Made by a program: the position numbers and the translations under genes. Of a stretch of DNA of 64,000 nucleotides, positions 37,368 to 45,671 are shown piece after piece. The stretch is from Halomonas sp. 25-S5. GTDB lineage: Bacteria > Pseudomonadota > Gammaproteobacteria > Pseudomonadales > Halomonadaceae. The DNA lies in contig NZ_JARANV010000001.1 in assembly GCF_029889845.1 (NCBI RefSeq), positions 1 through 64,000 on the forward strand. The letters run 5' to 3'. The notes beneath the pieces were generated by a model. It searched no databases. It was not told the origin of the DNA and worked only from the letters and a program-made list of their open reading frames with translations. The first letter of the stretch is position 1. Each line of letters opens with the position of its first letter.

Positions 37368-39785
37368 ATGGTGGAACCCCTTGGGGTGGCACAGGTGTAC
37401 CGGACGTGTCCGACTGATGTCTTCGCTTTCGAGGTCACCAGTGAGCTCGAGTCGCTGGACCTGCTGGTTGGCCACGAGCGCGCGCGGGACGCGTTGAGTT
37501 TCGGCACCGCGATCCGCAGTGACGGCTTCAACCTCTTCGTGCTGGGCCAGCCCGGGCACGACCGGCACAGCCTGGTGGGCAGCTTCCTCTCCGAGAAGGC
37601 CCGAGCCGCCTCGCCTCCCAGCGACTGGTGCTACCGCTACAACTTCGACGATCCGGCCGTGCCGCTGGCCCTCTCGCTGCCGCCCGGCCTGGGGCGTCAG
37701 CTGCGCACCGACCTGGAGGCGCTGGTCGAGGAGTTGCGCAGCGCCATCCCTGCCGTGTTCGAGAGCGAGGAGTACCAGAACCGCCTCCACGAGCTCAAGC
37801 AGGCCATGGGCGAGCGCCAGCGCGACGCCGTGGAGGCCGTGCGACGCGAGGCCCGCGAGCACGATATCCTGCTGCTCTCCACCCCCAACGGCTTCACCTT
37901 CGCGCCGGCCGACGGCGACAAGATGATGGCGCCGGAGGCCTTCGAGAAGCTGCCGAAGGACGATCGCGAGCGCATCGAGGCCACGGTCGAGATCCTGCAG
38001 CGCAAGCTGACCCAGGCGATCCGCCAGATGCCACGCCTGGCCAAGGCACTGCGCGACCAGGCCAACGCCCTCAACGCGGAGATGCTCGAGTCGGCCATCG
38101 GCGCCCCGCTGGATGAGCTCAAGGAGCGCTATGCCGAACACGAGGGCGTCCTGACCCACCTCGACGCCATCCGCGAGGCGATCCTGTTCAATGTCGACTC
38201 CTTTATCGCCGATGAGCCCGACATCCCGGCGGAGGCGGTGTTCAGCCGCTTCCAGGTCAACCTGATCGTGGACAACGCCGAGGCACAGGGGGCACCGGTG
38301 ATCTACCAGGACCTGCCCACCCACCAGCACCTGGTGGGGCGCATCGAGCACCATGTTCACAACGGCACCCTGCTGACCGACTTCTCGCTGATTCGGCCAG
38401 GTGCCCTGCATCGCGCCAATGGCGGCTATCTGGTGCTGGACGTGCGTGGCGTGCTCACCCAGCCGGGGGCCTGGGAGACCCTCAAGCGAATACTGAAGGC
38501 CGGCGAGATCCGCACCGAGTCGCTGGAGCAGGCCTATGGGCTGATCAGCACGGTGACCCTCGAGCCGGAGCCGATCCCGCTGGACGTCAAGATCGTGCTG
38601 CTGGGCGAGCGCCTGCTCTACTACCTGCTCTGCGAGCATGACCCCGAGTTCCTGGAGCTGTTCAAGGTCCAGGCCGACCTCGAGGACGAGCTCGACCGTG
38701 ACCCCGAGCACGAGGCCTTCTATGCCCGCTTGGTGGCGACCCTGGCCCGCGAGGCGGCCCTGCGTCCGCTGGACCGCAGCGGCGTGGCCGCGGTGATCGA
38801 GCGGGCCAGCCGCCTGGCCGACGACCAGCGCAAGCTGACCGCGCGTCACCGCGATCTTCATGACCTGGTGCTGGAAGCCGACCACTGGGCCGGCGAGGAA
38901 GCGGCCACGGTGATCGCCCGGCGCCATGTCGAGAAGGCGGTCAGCCAGCAGCTGTGGCGGGCGGGGCGCATCCGCGAGCGCAGCCACGAGATGATCACTC
39001 GCGGCACCCTGATGGTCGCCACCGAGGGTCGCGTGGTTGGCCAGGTCAACGGCCTCTCCGTGCTGCAGCTGGGCGAATATGCCTTCGGTCAGCCGTCGCG
39101 CATCACCGCCACGGCGCGGCCGGGCAACGGCCAGGTGGTGGACATCGAGCGCGAGGCGCGCATGGGGGGGCGTATCCACTCCAAGGCGGTGATGATCCTG
39201 TCGCGCTACCTGGCCACGCGCTATGCGGGGGAGGAGCCACTCTCGCTCTCCGCGAGCCTGGCCTTCGAACAGTCCTACGGCGGGATCGAGGGCGACAGTG
39301 CCTCGGTGGCCGAGGTGTGTGCCCTGGTCTCGGCCATTGCCCGGGTACCGCTCGACCAGGCCTTCGCCGTGACCGGCTCCATCGACCAGCATGGTCGGGT
39401 CCAGGCGGTGGGCGGCGTGAACGAGAAGATCGAAGGGTTCTTCGATGTCTGCGCCGCCCGCGGGGATCTCGAGGGCCAGGCGGTGATCCTGCCGGTGACC
39501 AATATCGAGCACCTGATGCTCAAGGCCGAGGTCCGCGACGCCATCAAGCAGGGGCGCTTCCGGGTCTTTGCGGTGTCACGGGTGGACGAGGCACTGGAGC
39601 TGCTCACCGGCCTGCCCATCGGTGCCCCCGACGCCCAGGGGCATTTCCCCGAGGGCAGCCTGGATGCCCGCGTGACCGAGCGGCTGGCCCATTTCCGTGA
39701 GGTGGTGAAGCACGCGCGCCAGGAGGAGCGGGGTGGCGATGATGATGAGCACGAGGAGCACGAGGAGCCGGATGATGAACGTTGA
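37368..39785 (+). CDS. LonH/YcbZ-type AAA+ Lon-related protease
   Basis: ATG after AAAGGAG; 805 residues. The N-terminal AAA-like region begins TCPTDVFAFEVTSELESLD. Its nucleotide loop reads VLGQPGHDRHSLV, lacking the GKT/S of a normal Walker A (GxxGxGK[TS]). A helical insert follows (~125-260), then AAA subdomains with GALHRANGGYLVLDVRGVL. The C-terminal Lon protease domain has the catalytic Ser in EGDSASVAEVCALVSA and the Lys in VGGVNEKIEGFFDVC. This matches the Lon-like AAA_32 group (E. coli YcbZ) rather than housekeeping Lon. The acidic His/Glu tail is unusual. The downstream usp gene starts within it. Confidence 0.88.
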   Translation: MVEPLGVAQVYRTCPTDVFAFEVTSELESLDLLVGHERARDALSFGTAIRSDGFNLFVLGQPGHDRHSLVGSFLSEKARAASPPSDWCYRYNFDDPAVPLALSLPPGLGRQLRTDLEALVEELRSAIPAVFESEEYQNRLHELKQAMGERQRDAVEAVRREAREHDILLLSTPNGFTFAPADGDKMMAPEAFEKLPKDDRERIEATVEILQRKLTQAIRQMPRLAKALRDQANALNAEMLESAIGAPLDELKERYAEHEGVLTHLDAIREAILFNVDSFIADEPDIPAEAVFSRFQVNLIVDNAEAQGAPVIYQDLPTHQHLVGRIEHHVHNGTLLTDFSLIRPGALHRANGGYLVLDVRGVLTQPGAWETLKRILKAGEIRTESLEQAYGLISTVTLEPEPIPLDVKIVLLGERLLYYLLCEHDPEFLELFKVQADLEDELDRDPEHEAFYARLVATLAREAALRPLDRSGVAAVIERASRLADDQRKLTARHRDLHDLVLEADHWAGEEAATVIARRHVEKAVSQQLWRAGRIRERSHEMITRGTLMVATEGRVVGQVNGLSVLQLGEYAFGQPSRITATARPGNGQVVDIEREARMGGRIHSKAVMILSRYLATRYAGEEPLSLSASLAFEQSYGGIEGDSASVAEVCALVSAIARVPLDQAFAVTGSIDQHGRVQAVGGVNEKIEGFFDVCAARGDLEGQAVILPVTNIEHLMLKAEVRDAIKQGRFRVFAVSRVDEALELLTGLPIGAPDAQGHFPEGSLDARVTERLAHFREVVKHARQEERGGDDDEHEEHEEPDDER

Positions 39786-40557
39786 CGTGTCTCGACCAGA
39801 CCCCAGGGAACAGACTACGGATGAGCCGGTCCCGGTGATGCGGGTGCTGGCACTGCTCGATGCGTCCCGCCACAGCCTGGCGGCACTGGCCGCCGCCGTG
39901 GATTTCGCGATGATGCGCCACGCCGAGCTGGTGGCGCTTTATGTCGAGGACCAGGACCTGCTGGGCAGCGCCGGCTTTCCCTTTGCCCGGGAGATCGGCG
40001 CCGTCTCGGGGCGGGTGCGCCGGTTGTCGAGGACCGACCTCGAGGCTGGCATGGCCCGACAGACCCGGCGCGTGACCGAGGCCCTGGAGGCCGCGGTGGC
40101 CGGCCGGGAGCTGCGACACCAGTTGCGGGTCAGTCGCGGCCAGGTGGTCAGCGAGGCATTGTCGCTGGCCGGCCCGGGGGACCTGCTGGTGCTCGGCAAG
40201 GCCGGGCTCTCGGGCCACTGGGGCGTGCGGCTGGGCTCCACCAGCCGCGCCCTGATCCTGGAGGCGCCCTGCACGGTGGTCATCTGGGATGAGCGGCTGT
40301 CGCTTTCCCGCGGCCCCTTGCGCACCCTGGACGGTCCCGGGGCGGGCGGCGAGTTCCCGCCGGTTCCCGAGGCGCTGACTCGACTGTTCGATGGCAGGGA
40401 GACCCTGCAGGTGGCCGATGCCCGGCAACTGGAGCAGCAGTTGGCGCGCGCGGACAACGGTGCCCTGTTGCTCCATCGCCCCCAGCTCGCCCGCCTGGCC
40501 GACCAGGATGCCGACCTGCTGGCCCGCTTGCCGATCCCGGTCATCGTGGTGCCTTGA
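39775..40557 (+). CDS. universal stress protein family protein
   Basis: I set the start at the second of two adjacent ATGs (39775), 7 nt after GAGGAG; it overlaps the protease end by 11 nt. The 260-residue product has one UspA domain at ~20-155: VMRVLALLDASRHSLAALAAAVDFA, then the ATP-binding GKAGLSGHWGVRLGSTSRALI (G-2x-G-9x-GS pattern). A second, weaker half follows without the nucleotide motif. Usp proteins bind ATP and help cells survive stress. Coupling to a Lon-like protease suggests a shared stress role. Confidence 0.85.
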   Translation: MNVDVSRPDPREQTTDEPVPVMRVLALLDASRHSLAALAAAVDFAMMRHAELVALYVEDQDLLGSAGFPFAREIGAVSGRVRRLSRTDLEAGMARQTRRVTEALEAAVAGRELRHQLRVSRGQVVSEALSLAGPGDLLVLGKAGLSGHWGVRLGSTSRALILEAPCTVVIWDERLSLSRGPLRTLDGPGAGGEFPPVPEALTRLFDGRETLQVADARQLEQQLARADNGALLLHRPQLARLADQDADLLARLPIPVIVVP

Positions 40558-40639
40558 GGGACCAAGCGATTCTGGACCACAGGACGGCGAGAATTTGGCA
40601 AGATAGCGCCTCCAACGAGCCGAAGGGGGATCTGCCGGG

Positions 40640-41101
40640 ATGGCATACTTGCTGGTGATGGGGGGCCTGGCGCTCTCCGTCTGCTTTACCCTGGGCTGGG
40701 GCCTGGTCCGTGCCACGCGCTGGCTGGTGGGGCGCCTGCCGGGCGCGGGTCGCAAGCCGTCGCGGCGCCCCCCGCGGCGTGCGCCCAGCAGGCCCGGGGC
40801 CGCACCGCAGTCCAGGGCCGCACCGCAGTCCAGGGCGCGGAAGGCCGCACCGGCCAAGGCACCGCCGGAACCCTGGCGCCTGACCCGCTGGCTGGCCCGA
40901 CGGCGTTCGCCGCTACCGCTGGGCATGCTGGCGTTGCTGCTCTATGCGGGCAGCCGCCTGGCCGAATATGGCATGGCCTTCCGGCCGCAGGCCGCTCCCG
41001 GCGAGTTCCACGGCCTGGTCAGTTCCCTGGGCTGGGTCGCCGCCGCACTGCTGACCCTCGCCAGCATGAACCTGCTGGCCCTGTGGCGCTGTCGCCGGTA
41101 A
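40640..41101 (+). CDS. hypothetical membrane protein (153 aa)
   Basis: The product has an N-terminal TM helix (YLLVMGGLALSVCFTLGWGL), then a Pro/Arg/Ala-rich basic linker (~residues 35-80). Two further hydrophobic segments (PLPLGMLALLLYAGSRLA and LGWVAAALLTLASMNLLAL) follow. The linker is encoded with an 18-bp direct repeat (40800-40835 region, CGCACCGCAGTCCAGGGC twice). No family recognised. The ATG follows a GGGGGATCTG region; a run of 82 nt separates it from usp. Confidence 0.6.
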   Translation: MAYLLVMGGLALSVCFTLGWGLVRATRWLVGRLPGAGRKPSRRPPRRAPSRPGAAPQSRAAPQSRARKAAPAKAPPEPWRLTRWLARRRSPLPLGMLALLLYAGSRLAEYGMAFRPQAAPGEFHGLVSSLGWVAAALLTLASMNLLALWRCRR

Positions 41102-41170
41102 GGGTGGCGACGACCGGGCCGGACTCACCTATGCTGTCAAGACCCCGAATCGAGACAAGGCGTCCTGATC

Positions 41171-42997
41171 ATGGCTATCCCCACCGCCTGGCGTCGCTCG
41201 GCGTCCCTGTTGCTGCTCCTCTCCCCGCTGCTGCTGTCCCCGGCGGCCCTGGGCGAGGTGGACTTCCAGTACCAGCGCCCGGACATCACCCCGGAGACCG
41301 GGTCCGGGAGCGAGGAGAAGCCTGGCTGGGCCACCCAGACGTTCGCCGTGGCCGCGGCCAACCCCCTGGCCACCGATGCCGGCTACCAGATCCTCAAGGC
41401 GGGGGGCTCGGCCATCGATGCCGCCATCGCGGTGCAGATGGTGCTCACCCTGGTCGAGCCCCAGTCCAGCGGTATCGGCGGCGGTTCCTTCCTGATGTAC
41501 CACGACGGCGAGGAGGTCAAGGCCTACGACGGCCGCGAGACCGCGCCGTCCTCGGTGGAGGAGGGACTCTTCCTGGACGGGGACGGCGAGCCCCTGGCGT
41601 TCATGAAGGCCGTGGCCAGCGGTCGCTCGGTCGGCGTGCCCGGTACCCTGCGCATGCTGGAGATGGCCCACAAGGCGCATGGTCGCCTGCCCTGGGCCGA
41701 GCTCTTCGAGCCGGCCATCACCCTGGCCGACGAGGGATTTCCCGTCAGCCCCAGGCTGCATCGGAGCCTGGCCGACACCGACGCCCTGCGTGACGACGCC
41801 CTGGCATCGGCCTTCTACTTCACCGAGGCGGGGGAGCCGCTGCCGGAAGGGCACAGGCTCAAGAACCCGGCCCTGGCCGTGATCCTCGAGCGGATCGCCG
41901 AGGATGACAGCTCGGCGCTGCACACCGGGGCGATCGCGGCGGACATCGTGTCGCGGGTGCAGAACCATCCCGGCATTACTGGCAGCCTGAGCCTCGAGGA
42001 CTTGGCCACCTACTCCGCGAAGGAGCGCGAACCGCTGTGCACCGACTGGCAGGCGTACCGGGTATGTGGCTTTCCGCCTCCCTCCTCGGGCCACCTGACC
42101 GTGATGCAGATCCTCGGCACCCTGGAGCAGCTCCCTCCGCTGGAGGCGGGGCTGGAGGACGACCTGCCCGGCGTCGACTGGCTGCACCGCTTCCTGGAGG
42201 CCTCGCGGCTGGCCTTCGCTGACCGCGGACGCTACATCGCCGACCCGGACTTCGTCGATGCGCCCGGCGGGGACTGGTCGCTGATGCTCGCCCCCGACTA
42301 CCTGGAAGAGCGTGCTGACCTGATCGAGGACGGGCAGAGCATGGGCAGTGGCGGTGCCAGCCCGGGCAACCCCGGCGCCCTGGCCACCGCTTGGGCGGTG
42401 CAGCCGACGCAGCCGGAATACGGCACCAGCCACATGAGCATCGTCGACGCACACGGCAACGCCCTGGCCATGACCAGTTCCATCGAGCAGGCCTTCGGCG
42501 CACGCATCCTCTCCGACGGGGGCACCGGCATGCCAGGGGGCTTCCTGCTTAACAACGAGCTGACCGACTTCTCCTTTACCCCCGCGGATGAGGAGGGGAC
42601 CCCCATCGCCAACCGGGTGGAGCCCGGCAAGCGCCCACGCTCGAGCATGAGCCCGACGCTGGTCTTCGACCGGGACAGTGGCGAGCTGGTGGCGAGCCTC
42701 GGTTCGCCGGGGGGCGCGGCCATCATCCACTACACCGCCCGTTCGCTGGTGGCGATGCTCGACTGGGGCCTTGACGCCCAGCGCTCGCTGGACCTGCCCC
42801 ATGCCATCACCTTGGGCGGGCCGGTCTACCTGGAGGCGGGACGCTTCCCGCCGGCCACCCGGGAGGCGCTGCGCGAGCGGGGGCACGAGGTGGAGGAGCG
42901 CGAGCTCACCAGCGGCCTGCAGGCGATCCAGCGCACCGAGGAGGGCTTCTTCGGTGGCGCCGACCCGCGCCGTGAAGGGGTGGTGATGGGAGACTAG
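41171..42997 (+). CDS. ggt: gamma-glutamyltransferase
   Basis: 608 residues with a Sec signal peptide (residues ~1-28), so periplasmic. The precursor self-cleaves before the catalytic threonine, here in GTSHMSIVDAHGNALAMTSS. The upstream large-subunit motif is AVAAANPLATDAGYQILKAGGSAIDAAIA (core NPLAT..GGSAIDAA), with GSGIGGGSF-like SSGIGGGSFLMYHDG. The small subunit includes LLNNELTDFSF and GSPGGAAIIHYT. It hydrolyses or transfers the gamma-glutamyl group of glutathione. It ends tail-to-tail with the next gene, sharing CTAG. Confidence 0.95.
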   Translation: MAIPTAWRRSASLLLLLSPLLLSPAALGEVDFQYQRPDITPETGSGSEEKPGWATQTFAVAAANPLATDAGYQILKAGGSAIDAAIAVQMVLTLVEPQSSGIGGGSFLMYHDGEEVKAYDGRETAPSSVEEGLFLDGDGEPLAFMKAVASGRSVGVPGTLRMLEMAHKAHGRLPWAELFEPAITLADEGFPVSPRLHRSLADTDALRDDALASAFYFTEAGEPLPEGHRLKNPALAVILERIAEDDSSALHTGAIAADIVSRVQNHPGITGSLSLEDLATYSAKEREPLCTDWQAYRVCGFPPPSSGHLTVMQILGTLEQLPPLEAGLEDDLPGVDWLHRFLEASRLAFADRGRYIADPDFVDAPGGDWSLMLAPDYLEERADLIEDGQSMGSGGASPGNPGALATAWAVQPTQPEYGTSHMSIVDAHGNALAMTSSIEQAFGARILSDGGTGMPGGFLLNNELTDFSFTPADEEGTPIANRVEPGKRPRSSMSPTLVFDRDSGELVASLGSPGGAAIIHYTARSLVAMLDWGLDAQRSLDLPHAITLGGPVYLEAGRFPPATREALRERGHEVEERELTSGLQAIQRTEEGFFGGADPRREGVVMGD

Positions 42998-44889
42998 TTC
43001 ATCAGCCAGTTGCGTAGCTTGACCAGCAGCAGGGCGCCGTCGCCCAGGCGGCGGCGCTCGGCGATCAGCGCGGCGAGCATGGCCGGCCGGTCGGTGATGA
43101 TGCCGTCCACCCCCAGGTCGATCAACTGGGACATCCGGGTGCGATCGTTGATGGTCCAGGCATGCAGCTCGTAGCCGTAGTGTCCCGCGAGGCGGACCTC
43201 CTCCTCGTCGATGCGGTTGTGGCGAAGGGCCAGGGCATCGAAGCCCCGGCGCTCCAGGGTGCCCGACATCACCAGCTGGGCCAGCAGGGTGGTGCGCAGG
43301 CGGGGCGCGCGTAGCGTGACCTCGCGCAGCAGCCAGGGCGACGTGGCGGCCACGCGCATCTCGCCCATAATGTCGGGATCGCCACAGGCCAGGGCGGTCA
43401 CCCGATCCTCGGCGCGGTGCCGGCACGCGCGGCGCAGCTCCCTCTCCCTCGCCAGGGTGTCGATGACCGCATCGGCAAGCTCGAGTTCGCGGCCGGGATC
43501 GGGCTTGAGCTCGATCATCAGGGTGGCGCGTCCACGCACCGCCGCCAGGACCTCGTCCAGCCCCGGGATTCGCTCGCCGATGAAGGGGTCACCGAACCAG
43601 CTGCCCACATCCACCTCGGCGAGGTCCGCTCGCGGCAGGGCCCCGACACTGCGGTCGTCGCCGGCCAGTCGCCTGAGACTCTCGTCATGGTAGAGGACCA
43701 CCTCGCCGTCGGCGGTGAGGCGCGCGTCGATCTCGATGCCATCGGCCCGGTCCCGGATCGCCTGTTCCACCGCGGCCAGGGTGTTCTCCGGCGCCTTTAG
43801 CGAGCTGCCGCGGTGGGCGATGATGGTGACCTCGTCGCGGATCTCGAAACGGTTGACGATCAGCCACGCCTGGCCAATGGCGAACAGCACGACGGCGAGC
43901 TCGACGGCCCAGGCCAGGCGCCCGGGATGGGTGCCGGGTGGCGGGGGTTTGGGCTTCGGCTCGCGATGGGCCAGGCGCAGGTAGAGGCAGGTGGCCTGCA
44001 GGGCGTTGGCGGCGATGCCGCCGAAGGTGATGGCCAGGGCGATCAGCAGGTAGGCGGTGAGGTAGGCGAGCATGGCCGGGATCAGCACCGCATTGCGCTC
44101 GGGCAGCCACCACAGCAGCGGCGTGACGAACCGGTCGAACAGCGCCGTGGCCAGCAGCGGCAGCATGACGATGCCCAGCAGCAGCAGGACCACCGCCGCG
44201 GCGATATGGCGCCCGCGGCCTCGGGTCAGCTGCATGCTGCGCGCCAGGGCCGCCGGCGGCGAGAGCCCCTCCAGGGTCAGCACCGGCAGGGCCAGGTGCC
44301 AGCGGACATAGAGGCTGCCGGCGATCAGGACCCACGCCAGCACCGGCACCAGGCCGCTGCCGAGGAAGGCCCAGAAGGCGGGCGGGCGCACGCTCTGCAC
44401 GAAGTAGGGGTCCAGTCCCCCCAGGAAGAACCCATGGAGCCAGGCGAGGCTCAGGGCCAGCGGGACCAGCAGCAGCAGCTGGCCCCCCACCTGCAGCACC
44501 ACCAGGCCGCTGAGGGCCGGCAGCCGGCGCAGCGTGGCCCACAGGGCCTCGAAGGCCAGTCGGACATGGTGGTCCCGGGGACGCACCGCCACCAGGATCA
44601 TGCCGGCTTGCTGCAGGTAGAGCACCAGGAAGGTCAGGCCCACGGCGGCCAGTAGCCAGAGCAGTCCCTCGGGGCTCATCAGCAGGGCGATCAGCTCGTT
44701 GTTGGTGATCACCGGGCGGCCGAACTGGGCGATCAGGCCCGAGAGGGTCCAGCCCACGGCCGGCAGCAGCAGGCTCGAGGCCAGCAGCGTGAAGAAGAGT
44801 TGATAGGCGATCAGCGGACGCAGATGCTCGCGCAGGGTACGCAGCGCGTCGCTGCTCAGTCGTGACAGGGGCAGCATGGACTCGCGCAT
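42994..44889 (-). CDS. membrane-anchored glycerophosphodiester phosphodiesterase
   Basis: The 631-residue product has ~340 N-terminal residues holding several TM helices (GPDPase_memb-type region, with SLLLPAVGWTLSGLIAQFG and similar). The C-terminal catalytic domain begins EVTIIAHRGSSLKAPENTLAAVEQAI with HRG..PENT, then ADGIEIDARLTADGEVVLYHDESL, the metal-binding E-x-D and catalytic His motifs. It hydrolyses glycerophosphodiesters to glycerol-3-phosphate and an alcohol. The catalytic domain is likely attached to the inner membrane. The ATG at 44877 is an alternative start. Its stop overlaps ggt by 4 nt. Confidence 0.9.
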   Translation of the reverse strand: MRESMLPLSRLSSDALRTLREHLRPLIAYQLFFTLLASSLLLPAVGWTLSGLIAQFGRPVITNNELIALLMSPEGLLWLLAAVGLTFLVLYLQQAGMILVAVRPRDHHVRLAFEALWATLRRLPALSGLVVLQVGGQLLLLVPLALSLAWLHGFFLGGLDPYFVQSVRPPAFWAFLGSGLVPVLAWVLIAGSLYVRWHLALPVLTLEGLSPPAALARSMQLTRGRGRHIAAAVVLLLLGIVMLPLLATALFDRFVTPLLWWLPERNAVLIPAMLAYLTAYLLIALAITFGGIAANALQATCLYLRLAHREPKPKPPPPGTHPGRLAWAVELAVVLFAIGQAWLIVNRFEIRDEVTIIAHRGSSLKAPENTLAAVEQAIRDRADGIEIDARLTADGEVVLYHDESLRRLAGDDRSVGALPRADLAEVDVGSWFGDPFIGERIPGLDEVLAAVRGRATLMIELKPDPGRELELADAVIDTLARERELRRACRHRAEDRVTALACGDPDIMGEMRVAATSPWLLREVTLRAPRLRTTLLAQLVMSGTLERRGFDALALRHNRIDEEEVRLAGHYGYELHAWTINDRTRMSQLIDLGVDGIITDRPAMLAALIAERRRLGDGALLLVKLRNWLMN

Positions 44890-44965
44890 GACGGGAATCT
44901 GACGTCAGGATGACACCGCTTGCCCGTCACGGGCAAGTGCCTGTTACCGCGGGCCTCGTCGCGGT

Positions 44966-45454
44966 TCAGCGCTCCAGGTCCAGCTGCTCGTCGGCGACCA
45001 GGATGCCGTTGTTGTCGGCATAGAGCCACTGGCCGGGCGTCAGGGTGACACCGGCAAAGCTGACCGGGATGTCGCGCTGTCCCTCGCCGCGCTTCTCGCT
45101 CTTGCGCGGATGGGCGCCCAGGGCCTGGATGCCGAGCTCCGACTCGGCCAGCACGTCGACGTCACGCACGCAGCCGTACATCACCACGCCGGCCCAGCCG
45201 TGGCCGGCGGCCTGTTCGGCCAGCATGTCGCCCAGCATGGCGCAGCGGGTGGAGCCGCCGGCATCGACGACCAGCACGGCGCCATCGCCGGGCTCGGCCA
45301 CCGCCTGCTTGACCAGGGAATTGTCCTCGAAGCACTTGACGGTGCGGATCGGGCCGGCGAAGGCCTCATGGCCGCCGACGTTGACGAAGATCGGGTCGAG
45401 CACCTGGACCTCGGGGTAGGCATCGCAGATGTCCGGGGTGACGATATGGCTCAC
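44966..45454 (-). CDS. rraA: RraA, regulator of ribonuclease E activity
   Basis: I chose the GTG at 45454, 7 nt after GAGGAG, giving [20 protein letters not shown] and 162 residues, against 161 in E. coli. The family motifs [19 protein letters not shown] and [19 protein letters not shown] (C-terminal region with RD motif) are clear. RraA trimers bind RNase E and damp mRNA decay. Related proteins act as HMG/CHA aldolases, so an aldolase role is possible. Confidence 0.93.
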   Translation of the reverse strand: MSHIVTPDICDAYPEVQVLDPIFVNVGGHEAFAGPIRTVKCFEDNSLVKQAVAEPGDGAVLVVDAGGSTRCAMLGDMLAEQAAGHGWAGVVMYGCVRDVDVLAESELGIQALGAHPRKSEKRGEGQRDIPVSFAGVTLTPGQWLYADNNGILVADEQLDLER

Positions 45455-45555
45455 GGTGAGGCTCCTCGTGACGTGGGAGATCCCCATCATGATGCCATGG
45501 CCCGGGCAGAACGGAAGCCCCCTTTTGGTGGGACAGGCCGGTCGAAAGGGCGGGA

Positions 45556-45590
45556 TCAAAAAAAGCGCCCCGGATGGGGCGCTTCGTTCA
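45556..45590 (-). terminator. terminator downstream of acnB
   Basis: AAGCGCCCC (45563-45571) - GGAT - GGGGCGCTT (45576-45584) is a perfect 9-bp stem with the run of seven T on the minus strand side (AAAAAAA at 45558-45564 on +). It stops acnB transcription before rraA. Confidence 0.9.
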
Positions 45591-45671
45591 TCGGCTCCGG
45601 CCGCCGCGGACGGCGGCCTTCGATGTTGCGAGCATCGGAGTCGAACCCAAGGTTATCAGAAAATAGGGGGA

